From the NCBI GenBank assembly GCA_964389525.1, contig CAYMEX010000028.1, positions 1 to 25,343 on the forward strand: a stretch of DNA of 25,343 bases, written 5' to 3'. Of the stretch, positions 15,417 through 23,177 are shown in pieces. Origin of the DNA: JAFLTL01 sp964389525. GTDB lineage: Bacteria > Bacteroidota > Bacteroidia > Bacteroidales > Muribaculaceae. Position numbers and translations under genes: made by a program. The notes below the pieces were generated by a model. The model did not search any database. It saw nothing but the letters and a program-made list of their open reading frames with translations, and was not told the origin of the DNA. How positions within the stretch are numbered: the first letter of the stretch is position 1; the number at the start of each line of letters is the position of its first letter.

Positions 15417-15453
15417 GGGGGGGGGGTAATTTGTAACTTTGTGTTTATATTTG
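15417..15453 (+). promoter_or_regulatory. G10 tract with two TAnnTTTG boxes, promoter of the envelope operon
   Basis: Two exact matches to the Bacteroidota -7 consensus TAnnTTTG lie close together: TAACTTTG at 15434-15441 and TATATTTG at 15446-15453. A run of ten Gs (15417-15426) sits just upstream. For the first box the -33 position falls near a weak TTTA at 15409-15412, with a 21-nt spacer that contains the G-run. Transcription would start about 40 nt before the ATG at 15487. The remaining intergenic sequence (15341-15416) is AT-rich with no gene. Confidence 0.6.
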
Positions 15454-15486
15454 CCAAAAATCATCAATACATTCACATTTGTTACA

Positions 15487-16386
15487 ATGAAAGCCATAAG
15501 ATTTGCCATTGCAGCATTTTTGTGCGTCTGGAACTTTATCCCTGCAATCGCACAAGAAACACAGAGTAAACCAAACGTATTCATTGATTATTTCTGGAGA
15601 CCGACAGAGATAACATTCAGTGCTGCCGAACAACTCCGAAGCAATATAATCGAAGGAATAAACAGCACGAATCGTGTATCGCTTATCGATGTGGACTCCA
15701 ACGACGCGCTTGCTGTGGAGCAGAGTCGTCGTGAAGCAGGCAACCTTGATGCTGACGGAGATGCCGAACGACTTAAAGTCATGACGCAACAGGGTGCTAA
15801 TTTTCTGATTCAGGGACGTATCGGCTCGATCGTTGTTGAGCAACACGCTACTGATGACGGCGGTGTCTACTACGATGCAGTATTGACATACACTCTTAAG
15901 ATCATCAATCCCAATGACGGGAAGCTTGTTGCTTCCGAAACTTTCAAGCACGGCGGCGAGCTGACTAATATAGAGACATCATCCAGCCCTGATGAGGCTG
16001 TAATGAAGGTTTGTAAACGTGCGATAAAGGGTGTTGTCCCTATGATACATGAGGCTTTTCCTGTAATCGGCACCATACTTGAGGCGAACGAGGTAAAGAA
16101 GGATGATATCAAGTCGGTATATATCAGTGTAGGTGATGCGGCTGGTGTCAGCAAAGGATCTTGGTTCGCAATATGCGTTGAGAGAGAAGTAGCAGGACGC
16201 AAGTCTCAGAAGGAGATAGGCCGAATGGAAGTCGAAAGTGTTGAGGGCGACGACATTTCTCTTGCAAAAATCAAAAAAGGGGGTAAGGAACTAAAATCAG
16301 CGATGGATGCCGGACAGACTATTGTCCTTAAATCAATACGTAAACCTGAAAGCGCCTTTGACAAGATCGGCAAATTCAGCCTATAA
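15487..16386 (+). CDS. secreted CsgG/FlgT-like envelope protein
   Basis: The 299-residue product has a signal peptide (residues 1-22, cleavage likely after AIA) with no clear lipobox, so it is probably exported to the periplasm. Residues about 29-185 show the alternating pattern of the CsgG/LpoB/TolB-N group: a first strand NVFIDYFWRP, a helix and INSTNRVSLIDV, a predicted strand GANFLIQGRI, then YYDAVLTYTLKIIN and DGKLVASETF. Residues about 210-290 (VYISVGDAAGVSKGSWFAI, IGRMEVESVEGDDISLAKI) resemble the small beta domain at the C-terminus of FlgT. The upstream frame opens with TTG at 15439, but the signal peptide fixes the start at this ATG. It is first in a six-gene operon. The exact function is unknown; the family assignment is by eye. 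Confidence 0.8.
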   Translation: MKAIRFAIAAFLCVWNFIPAIAQETQSKPNVFIDYFWRPTEITFSAAEQLRSNIIEGINSTNRVSLIDVDSNDALAVEQSRREAGNLDADGDAERLKVMTQQGANFLIQGRIGSIVVEQHATDDGGVYYDAVLTYTLKIINPNDGKLVASETFKHGGELTNIETSSSPDEAVMKVCKRAIKGVVPMIHEAFPVIGTILEANEVKKDDIKSVYISVGDAAGVSKGSWFAICVEREVAGRKSQKEIGRMEVESVEGDDISLAKIKKGGKELKSAMDAGQTIVLKSIRKPESAFDKIGKFSL

Positions 16387-16424
16387 GAGACTGTTGCATA
16401 CGGGAATAATAAAACGATTCTGCT

Positions 16425-17711
16425 TTGTTTAGACATAGTATAATATTTCTCATCGGTATAATTCTGGGCGTCCCTGTATACGCCCAGAATTTCGCTGATG
16501 AGATACAGCTGATAGAGTGTGACGGGAACACCGTAACTCTTCATTCGTCGGCAGTAGCCGATAAGAAAAAGGATGCCGTGGATCTTGCAGTGAAGTCAGC
16601 TTTTAATTCGTTGTTTCACTCAGGTATCGAAGGCGTGAAAAACGGAGTGCCGATGATAGCAGCCGAGCGCAAGGACTATGACTATCGTTTTTTCTCGGAA
16701 AACAGGTATATAAGCTACCTGATAGGCGAGATAAAAACCAACTCAGTCAAGAAACTCGCAAACAATCAGAAGGCGACTGTAACCGTCACAATCAACCTGA
16801 AGACCCTTAAAGCTGATCTCGAGCGTAACAATATGACGCTCAGTCCCGGATGGTCTGACGCGAAAACCGTAAAAGCGACGGCGGCGCTCAACCCCACTAT
16901 AGTCATAGTCCCTTATGTCAGTGCAGCGGACGGATACAGCTTTGAAGCTATGCGGCAAAAACTTGAAAGAAGCAGAGTCGAACGCTATGCCATCGACCGC
17001 ATAGCAGAAGAATTCCAAAATAACGGATACAAGACACGTGACTTCGTAAGCCAGCTCCAGAATTCCAAAAACATGGAACTTCTGCGCGATGGTACTCTGA
17101 CCGATGACGCGACTATGCTGGTGCAGCAGTTGCCTGGCGATATCATTGTAACTGTGGAAGTCGACATGCAGACAAATCCATCGCAGCAGAGTGAACTTAC
17201 TCTCAATGTCAGAGCTATAGAAAAACAGACAAATGGCAGATTGGCAACCAAACCATTTGCAAGCGGCCTTTACATGACTACCGACTCTCTGCTTTTGGCC
17301 GATCATGCCGTAAAGAAGATTCAGACCGGATTCTTTGAACAACTGCGGTCGTCATTCGACGATATGGTTAAAAACGGACGCGAAGTATATATTGATCTCA
17401 GTCTGGCCGAAACGATCAGCGACTGGGATTTCGATCAGGATTCGCCAGGTTCAGGCGAGTCATTTAAAGATGTGCTTGACGAATGGTTGCGCGACAGTTC
17501 TTTCAGGGGGGTATACGATATGAGCAGAAGTACCGATAAATACATCAACATATCGTTGAACATACCATTGTGGGACATTGAGAAAAACCGGTCATACTCA
17601 CTTACCAACTTCGGCAGTGACTTAAGACGGTTTTTCAGGGCACATCTCGGAGATGATTACAAAGCCGACATAAAAGCTCTTGGGCAGAAGTTGGTTGTAA
17701 CGATAAAATGA
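16425..17711 (+). CDS. secreted protein with FlgT-N-like and CsgG-like regions, unknown function
   Basis: The 428-residue product begins with a good signal peptide (MFRHSIIFLIGIILGVPVYA) but the codon is TTG; an in-frame TAA at 16410-16412 and the lack of any ATG or GTG nearby make TTG the likely start. Residues about 25-135 (VADKKKDAVDLAVKSAFNSL, ISYLIGEIKTNSVKKL, ATVTVTINLKTLKADL) look like the N-terminal domain of FlgT or the LPP20 fold. From about 157 (NPTIVIVPYVSA) a CsgG-like strand and helix pattern follows. The C-terminal 100 residues are not recognised. It resembles, from memory, the Bacteroidota DUF6175 proteins, which I could not check. The gene starts 38 nt after its neighbour. 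Confidence 0.75.
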   Translation: MFRHSIIFLIGIILGVPVYAQNFADEIQLIECDGNTVTLHSSAVADKKKDAVDLAVKSAFNSLFHSGIEGVKNGVPMIAAERKDYDYRFFSENRYISYLIGEIKTNSVKKLANNQKATVTVTINLKTLKADLERNNMTLSPGWSDAKTVKATAALNPTIVIVPYVSAADGYSFEAMRQKLERSRVERYAIDRIAEEFQNNGYKTRDFVSQLQNSKNMELLRDGTLTDDATMLVQQLPGDIIVTVEVDMQTNPSQQSELTLNVRAIEKQTNGRLATKPFASGLYMTTDSLLLADHAVKKIQTGFFEQLRSSFDDMVKNGREVYIDLSLAETISDWDFDQDSPGSGESFKDVLDEWLRDSSFRGVYDMSRSTDKYINISLNIPLWDIEKNRSYSLTNFGSDLRRFFRAHLGDDYKADIKALGQKLVVTIK

Positions 17712-17745
17712 ATCAGCAATTCAGATACCGAATAAAATCCATACG

Positions 17746-18867
17746 ATGAACCGATTGTTGGCAACCATTGCTTTTACACTGATGGCCATATGGGGAAGTG
17801 CCCAGCCCGATATCAGATTCACTCTGGCGTCAATAACACATGAGGAGCTGACTGACAATGCCGCAGCGACAATCAACCTGCGGTTGAATCAGGCCTTTAA
17901 TCGCACGAATGCCTTAAGTGACGATCAATTCACCGTTTTCACCATTGAACCTGTTATAATTCTTAACGATATATCTCAGACAGAAGGGATGGTACATGAA
18001 ATCGCAAGTATAAAGGCAGAGCTTGTGCTGACCGCACGCAACATTGTCGACAGCACGGTCTACAATTCTGCGACTATGCCATTGAAAGCCGCAGCGACAG
18101 GCGGTCTCGACGCGGCAATGAAGTCACTCGCCTCCGGTATTAAATACACTGATCCGTTTTTTGTAAGATTTATACGAAATACCCGAAAGAAGATCAACGA
18201 CTATTATGCAGAGAACTGTGCGAAAATCCTTCAGAGGGCGCAGCTGCTTGCCGACTCACGTAAATATGCCGAGGCGGCAAGTTATCTCTCGGCAGTCTCC
18301 GATGCGGTACCATGTTTCGAGCAGGCATCTGCCATACTTGCCGAAATAGTGCCATATACGTCAGTTACGCCCGACACTGTAATTATAGAACGGGTGGTAG
18401 AGAGGCCGGTAGAGCGAATAGTGGAAATTCCGGTAAAGACCGACACTGTTGCAATAGCTAAAACATTGGGAAATCAGATCGTATCCCCCAATCAACAGCC
18501 ATCGGCCAAACAATGCCATATAAATGTCGATTCTGAAGAAATATCTTTCAAAGTTCTCACATGCAAGGGCAATGCTACACAGAGCCGTGTCTACATCCTT
18601 ACCGAAATAGAGAACTTCAACCGCTATAAGGACAAAGCTTATACACAGTTTACAAAGGCATTTGATAATGATGGAAATGAATTGACAGATCTGCATGTCG
18701 GCGGGGGATCTACCGACTGGCGTAACATCAATATGCCTGATGGAGTGCCTGTAAAGGTGGAATTCTATATAAGCGGAGCCAGCAGTGACGTGATGGAGCT
18801 GTCATTCCTTGAAATAATGGTGCGTGGCATTAAGATTACCGTGCGTGATCTTGCAGTGCAGTGGTGA
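17746..18867 (+). CDS. secreted protein with Val-Glu-Arg-Pro linker and beta-rich C-terminus, unknown function
   Basis: The 373-residue product has a signal peptide (residues 1-19, cleavage near GSAQ). Residues about 20-140 have a CsgG/FlgT-M-like pattern (IRFTLASITHEELTDNAAAT, LRLNQAFNRTNALS, FTVFTIEPVIIL). About 145-200 look helical and TPR-like (KKINDYYAENCAKILQRAQ, KYAEAASYLSAVSDAVPC). Residues 211-232 are a repetitive linker built around VVERPVERIVEIPV. Residues about 258-373 are predicted beta-rich (ISFKVLTCKG, RVYILTEIENF, VPVKVEFYISG), possibly a sandwich domain. I do not recognise the family. It lies 34 nt after its upstream neighbour and 24 nt before the next. Confidence 0.75.
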   Translation: MNRLLATIAFTLMAIWGSAQPDIRFTLASITHEELTDNAAATINLRLNQAFNRTNALSDDQFTVFTIEPVIILNDISQTEGMVHEIASIKAELVLTARNIVDSTVYNSATMPLKAAATGGLDAAMKSLASGIKYTDPFFVRFIRNTRKKINDYYAENCAKILQRAQLLADSRKYAEAASYLSAVSDAVPCFEQASAILAEIVPYTSVTPDTVIIERVVERPVERIVEIPVKTDTVAIAKTLGNQIVSPNQQPSAKQCHINVDSEEISFKVLTCKGNATQSRVYILTEIENFNRYKDKAYTQFTKAFDNDGNELTDLHVGGGSTDWRNINMPDGVPVKVEFYISGASSDVMELSFLEIMVRGIKITVRDLAVQW

Positions 18868-18891
18868 CATCGTGTGTCATACTTTACGACA

Positions 18892-20205
18892 ATGAAACAG
18901 ATAATAATCTTTTTAGTGGTTGCCATGGTCATGGCTGCGGCATCAGCTGAAACAAAAATAATAGACCGGAGTGCAAAAAAGGCTCCGGAATGGCTCGGTA
19001 CCGCTACCGAGGGATTCTTGGTCGTGACTGTAAGAGCCCGTTCTTTGGCCGATTGTCAGACAAAAGCCCTGGACGAGATTACCGAACGCATAATCATGTC
19101 TGTAGCAAGCAACGTGACTGTATCGCATTCCAATACGGCATCCGAGATAGTCACAGGCAGTGGGGTCGACTCTCGTGACGAATATATCCGGAGTTCGCAC
19201 ATTCGGTCGGCCAATCTGCCATTTATCAAGGGTGTCTCTCTTTCCAACGCTACCGGCGTTTACTGGATTAAAATGAGAGATAAACAGTCGGGACAGGAGT
19301 TCTATGACTATTCGGTGAAATACCCGTTCTCACGTACCGAACAACAACAGCTGTCAGCTCAGCTTGATGAACTTGATGCAGAAAAAACGAGGCAGTATGA
19401 ATCTCTTGAAAATGGGTTTGGAAACATCGCATCTGTTGATGAGATCAAAAACGCGACAGCAACTCTCGATGCTATAGGACAGTATTTTTTTGATGACGTA
19501 AGACTGTCGCAGGTCAAGACTCTCAGGAAACGCTATAAAGATATGTATAAGTCGATAGTCCTCGATGGACGCATCATTGCTCCGGGGGTATTACGGTGTC
19601 GGCTTATGCTTGACGGACATACCATAAAGTCATATCAGCCTGTCACTGTAAAATCAGATTGTGCTGCGATCACCGGCAACACTCCGGCCGATGGAGAATA
19701 CACTATAACATACGACACTGCCGACTGCCTTTCGGACGAAGACAATTACATAACTGTTTCTATGCGCATTGAGGGGAACAAGATTGAGAACCGTTTTTCC
19801 ATAAATAGCGAAATCAATAAAAATGATGCCGAGAAAATCGCGGTAGTACCTGAAGGCAAGATAATACTCACAGCTGACACAGTATCGGCTACGGACCGTA
19901 CGGTCGAGGGAATTAATATACGACTGACATTGAATAACCGCGGCGCAATGCCGTTCGGATTGAAATCAATCGAGCTGCATGTACCTCGACTCACAGCTCC
20001 GATAGTGTTCGACAACATAGATGGAACATATACATCAAAGGGAATCATACAGATCAACGCACGTACCGACGGACGTTTCATTGTCCGCGAAAAAAAACGA
20101 GGCGTGACGTCGCTGGTTAGCGGCTCAATCACTTTGGTCAATCCAGCGACTGGTGCTGTTGAACGCATAAGACTGTCATTACCATGTGTCACCAACTGGG
20201 AATGA
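18892..20205 (+). CDS. secreted LPP20-like protein with beta-rich C-terminal part
   Basis: The 437-residue product has a signal peptide (MKQIIIFLVVAMVMAAASA, cleavage near residue 19). Residues about 28-145 follow the LPP20 pattern: KKAPEWLGTATEGFLVV, then a helix with ADCQTKALDEITERIIMSVA and a beta end GVYWIKMRD. About 150-220 is helical and charged (QLSAQLDELDAEKTRQYESL, LRKRYKDMYKSI). The remaining half is predicted to be beta-sheet, perhaps two Ig-like units. The frame is open to a GTG at 18874, but the ATG at 18892 directly begins the signal peptide. There is no lipobox cysteine. The function is unknown. Confidence 0.75.
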   Translation: MKQIIIFLVVAMVMAAASAETKIIDRSAKKAPEWLGTATEGFLVVTVRARSLADCQTKALDEITERIIMSVASNVTVSHSNTASEIVTGSGVDSRDEYIRSSHIRSANLPFIKGVSLSNATGVYWIKMRDKQSGQEFYDYSVKYPFSRTEQQQLSAQLDELDAEKTRQYESLENGFGNIASVDEIKNATATLDAIGQYFFDDVRLSQVKTLRKRYKDMYKSIVLDGRIIAPGVLRCRLMLDGHTIKSYQPVTVKSDCAAITGNTPADGEYTITYDTADCLSDEDNYITVSMRIEGNKIENRFSINSEINKNDAEKIAVVPEGKIILTADTVSATDRTVEGINIRLTLNNRGAMPFGLKSIELHVPRLTAPIVFDNIDGTYTSKGIIQINARTDGRFIVREKKRGVTSLVSGSITLVNPATGAVERIRLSLPCVTNWE

Positions 20206-20260
20206 AACATCCCGATCTGACAAAGTATTTCTATTCCTCAAATTTATAACATCTCGAATC

Positions 20261-20908
20261 ATGAAGAAACTATCAGTTATGCTCGCTTTGATAATCGGTC
20301 TTTTCATCGCAGCACCTTCAACCGTCTACGCTCAGGAATTATCAAAATCACAGACTAAAGCTATCGAAAAAGACGCAAAAAAACGGTGTAAACAATTGTC
20401 GAAGGCCGGATGGGAGCCACTTGCAAGCACCTCTACTTTGGAATACTCCATGATCAAATACCGCACCTATATTGAGATGGACGACGAGAATCGTATCCCC
20501 ATCACGGGGATAGCCATAGGTAAAAACAACAAGATCGGCCGAGAGAATGCAATACATTCGGGTGTCGCAAGTTATGCTTCACGTGCTAAAGCTCAGATTG
20601 TGGGTAAAGTAAAGTCGGTAATATCATCTGATGCCAACAATACTTCACAAGAAGAGATTGATAAATTCGGAGCGGCATACGAGTCAGGGGTAAACGCCAG
20701 AATCGAGGGACTTGTAAAGGAACATTTTGCGCTCGTCCGTACCAATCCTGATGGAACAAAAGAATACAACGTATTTATGTCTATCGACGAGAGTCGCGCG
20801 CGCAAAGCACGTGAGGAAGCTGCACGGGCCGCAATGGAGCAGGCATCAATGCAGACGCTTTCTGAAATGGTAGAAGAATTCATAGGCGAACCTGTCGAAG
20901 CCGAATGA
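20261..20908 (+). CDS. small secreted LPP20-like protein, unknown function
   Basis: The 215-residue product starts with the signal peptide MKKLSVMLALIIGLFIAA (cleavage after about residue 24, VYA then QE). The mature part is highly charged: KSQTKAIEKDAKKRCKQLSK, then GWEPLASTSTLEYSM, and a helical region AIHSGVASYASRAKAQIVGK followed by KVKSVISS. It ends in an Arg/Ala-rich helix (RARKAREEAARAAMEQASM). The pattern of Ala-rich helices alternating with short strands (KEYNVFMSIDE) fits an LPP20-like fold, but I am not sure. The open frame to 20186 overlaps the previous gene and is rejected as a start. It overlaps the next gene by 4 nt (ATGA), so the two are probably coupled. Confidence 0.75.
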   Translation: MKKLSVMLALIIGLFIAAPSTVYAQELSKSQTKAIEKDAKKRCKQLSKAGWEPLASTSTLEYSMIKYRTYIEMDDENRIPITGIAIGKNNKIGRENAIHSGVASYASRAKAQIVGKVKSVISSDANNTSQEEIDKFGAAYESGVNARIEGLVKEHFALVRTNPDGTKEYNVFMSIDESRARKAREEAARAAMEQASMQTLSEMVEEFIGEPVEAE

Positions 20909-22515
20909 AACGCCTTCTGATTATTGCCGCACTGATATTCTCGGCAATTTCGATGTATCCTGACCGAATATCCGGCGATGACGATGACTTCGACAAGTTT
21001 CTGAAGGATGCTGTAGCAGGATTTGACAGGTTCATTGATGATGCAAATCGTGATTTCATCAATTTCATGCGCGATCCATGGGATAAGTATGCAGCAGAAA
21101 AACCGATTGAAAAAAGAACCGTTCCTGAACCGCATGAACCGATAAAATTTGATCCTGCAGATGTCCCTGCAGAAGATAAGCCACAGGAACTCGACATACA
21201 GGAGATACTGGATCTTACTACCTCTGAGGGAAACCAGCGACTGCTGACACATACCGACGGAGCCGACAGACAATTGATTCCCACGGGGAAGCCAGAATCA
21301 GACACAGTCATCACACGCAAACCGAAAGTGACCGTTGTCCGGGAGACTCCCGTCGGGAATCCGCTGCCGGAATCCATCTCCCGGCAGCAGCCGGCTCCAG
21401 CAGCCGCTCATATTCCCGATGATCCGCTTTATAAGGGTGGATCAGGACGAGACAGGTTCAATTACTGTGGTATTGACTATCATATAAGCAATGGACTGAA
21501 AAAAGCCATAAAGCTTCGCGGACTTGATGAAAACTCGATAGCCGACGCCTATCAGTCATTGTTTGCCGCTGACTGGCAGCCTATTGTCAAGGATCTGAAA
21601 AAGATCCTTGACGCCGACTTCAATGGCAATGAGTGGGCGTTATTTTTGTTTATCAAGCAAGTGGCATCAGAGTTTGCAGGAGGCAATGAAAGCATGGTTA
21701 TGCGTCAGTTTTTACTGAACCAGCTTGGTTATAAAGCCCGGATGGCACGTATAGCCGATGGCGGCCGTCTGACTTTGATGGTAGCTCCCGATTGTCCATT
21801 ATATGGATGTATATTTGTGACAGAGGGTGGTGTCCGATACTACGATGTGGATGCAAAAGTTCCATATGCGTTTTTCATGTGCCGTAAAGACTCGCCGACA
21901 GCAAAAAAAACAGTATGTATGAACGCTTCTTCTCATCCGCGTATGGCCGGGGCTACTGCCAGATCATCACATTCGGCTGCATCGGCTGGTATCTCTGTGA
22001 CGGTGGAAGTCCCCGAAGTACTGATGAGGTTTTATTCTCAGTACCCACAATGCGACTATAGGGTATATGTCAATGCCGGAGTAAACAGAAGCGTCAATGA
22101 TGCGTTGATCAGACAACTTTCATTTGTTACTGCAGAAAGTGACAAACGTGTGGCTGCTGGGAAATTGCTTGATTTTGTGCAGAATGGATTTGATTACGCT
22201 ACAGACAAGGAGCAATTCGGTTTTGAAAAACCATTTTTTGTCGAAGAGTCGTTCTATTATCCAAAATGTGATTGCGAGGATCGATCAATATTGTACCGCT
22301 TTCTCGTAAAGGAACTTTTGAAACTTGATGTGGTTTTGCTCGAATATCCTAACCATATTGCTACTGCTGTGCGCTTTGACGGTGATACTCCGGGAGACTT
22401 TGTGGATGTCAACGGAGTAAGATATACTGTATGTGATCCCACATACATAGGGGCTGGTATAGGAAGAGCTATGCCGGAGTTTCGCAACACAGCTGCCAAA
22501 GTGCTTAGATACTAA
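20905..22515 (+). CDS. secreted transglutaminase-like cysteine protein
   Basis: The 536-residue product has an N-terminal hydrophobic segment (MKRLLIIAALIFSAISM) and an acidic start to the mature protein (SGDDDDFDKF). Residues about 30-63 carry an amphipathic repeat-like segment (FDRFIDDANRDFINFMRDPW). Residues about 64-190 are a Pro/Glu/Thr-rich linker. The C-terminal part has a transglutaminase-like arrangement: Cys457 in DCEDRSILYRFLV, His484 in YPNHIATAV, and Asp511 in VCDPTYIGAG. This matches the Cys-His-Asp order of the superfamily, where members are peptidases or crosslinking enzymes. Substrate and partners are unknown. It is the last gene of the operon and is followed by a long inverted repeat. 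Confidence 0.8.
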   Translation: MKRLLIIAALIFSAISMYPDRISGDDDDFDKFLKDAVAGFDRFIDDANRDFINFMRDPWDKYAAEKPIEKRTVPEPHEPIKFDPADVPAEDKPQELDIQEILDLTTSEGNQRLLTHTDGADRQLIPTGKPESDTVITRKPKVTVVRETPVGNPLPESISRQQPAPAAAHIPDDPLYKGGSGRDRFNYCGIDYHISNGLKKAIKLRGLDENSIADAYQSLFAADWQPIVKDLKKILDADFNGNEWALFLFIKQVASEFAGGNESMVMRQFLLNQLGYKARMARIADGGRLTLMVAPDCPLYGCIFVTEGGVRYYDVDAKVPYAFFMCRKDSPTAKKTVCMNASSHPRMAGATARSSHSAASAGISVTVEVPEVLMRFYSQYPQCDYRVYVNAGVNRSVNDALIRQLSFVTAESDKRVAAGKLLDFVQNGFDYATDKEQFGFEKPFFVEESFYYPKCDCEDRSILYRFLVKELLKLDVVLLEYPNHIATAVRFDGDTPGDFVDVNGVRYTVCDPTYIGAGIGRAMPEFRNTAAKVLRY

Positions 22516-22526
22516 TCAACGTATTA

Positions 22527-22574
22527 AAATTCGACAGGATATCGTTGTTTTAAACATGATATCCTGTCGAATTT
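22527..22574. terminator. perfect 17-bp inverted repeat between convergent genes, likely bidirectional terminator
   Basis: The arm at 22527-22543 is the exact reverse complement of the arm at 22558-22574 (central part TCGACAGGATATC and GATATCCTGTCGA), with a 14-base loop. The + operon ends 12 nt before it and the - strand gene ends 9 nt after it. Each side ends in a short AAATT / AATTT run, enough for a weak U-tract in either direction. Confidence 0.75.
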
Positions 22575-22582
22575 GATGGCGG

Positions 22583-23131
22583 TTATGCTTCTCCGGCGGG
22601 GGTGGGGTTGTCCTGTGGCTCGTCGTACCACTGTGAATACATCAGGTAGTTGCGTGCGATTTTCTGGTTCATCTCGCGTGCTTTGTCGGGCTCGACCATC
22701 TTGATGAATTTTGCGGGTGCGCCTCCCCACAGCTCGTGTGGTCCGATCTTGGTGCGTGACAGTACTACCGATCCGGCTGCGACAAGTGCTCCTTCGCCTA
22801 CTTCGGCGTCGTCCATCACTACGGCTCCCATGCCTATCAGTGCCAGATCGTGGATCTTGCATCCGTGCAGTGTGACGTTGTGTCCGATCGACACGTCGTT
22901 GCCGATCTCGATTGTGGATTTCTGGTAGAGTGTGTGCAGTACAGATCCGTCCTGTATGTTGACCCGGTCGCCGATCCTTATTGAGTTTACGTCGCCGCGG
23001 AGTACTGTGTTGAACCATATGGAGCATCCGTCGCCGATCGCGACGTCGCCTACGATGGTTGCGTTTTCGGCAAGAAAGCAGTCTTTGCCGATTTTGGGCA
23101 TGATGCCGCGCAGGGGTATTATAAGTGCCAT
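22583..23131 (-). CDS. gamma carbonic anhydrase family protein
   Basis: The 182-residue product is a left-handed beta-helix protein of hexapeptide repeats (IGDGCSIWF, IRIGDRVNI, IEIGNDVSI, VGEGALVAA). It carries the metal ligands of the gamma class: His66 (in VLHTLYQ), His84 and His89 (in IGHNVTLHG), and conserved Arg45, Asp47 and Gln60 (in LRGD and NIQD). In the family these bind zinc or iron in a trimer that hydrates carbon dioxide. Many relatives (YrdA, PaaY) have weak or unknown activity, so true anhydrase activity is uncertain. It lies 46 nt downstream of the aminopeptidase gene and is probably in its transcript. Confidence 0.9.
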   Translation of the reverse strand: MALIIPLRGIMPKIGKDCFLAENATIVGDVAIGDGCSIWFNTVLRGDVNSIRIGDRVNIQDGSVLHTLYQKSTIEIGNDVSIGHNVTLHGCKIHDLALIGMGAVVMDDAEVGEGALVAAGSVVLSRTKIGPHELWGGAPAKFIKMVEPDKAREMNQKIARNYLMYSQWYDEPQDNPTPAGEA

Positions 23132-23177
23132 TTCTGTGTATTGTGGATGTCGGTTGTTTTCTGTTGTGTCTGTGTTG

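Noticed and set aside
15340..15486. Short peptide gene in the gap after the rplQ terminator
   Set aside because: No ATG frame of useful length; the sequence is AT-rich and promoter-like.
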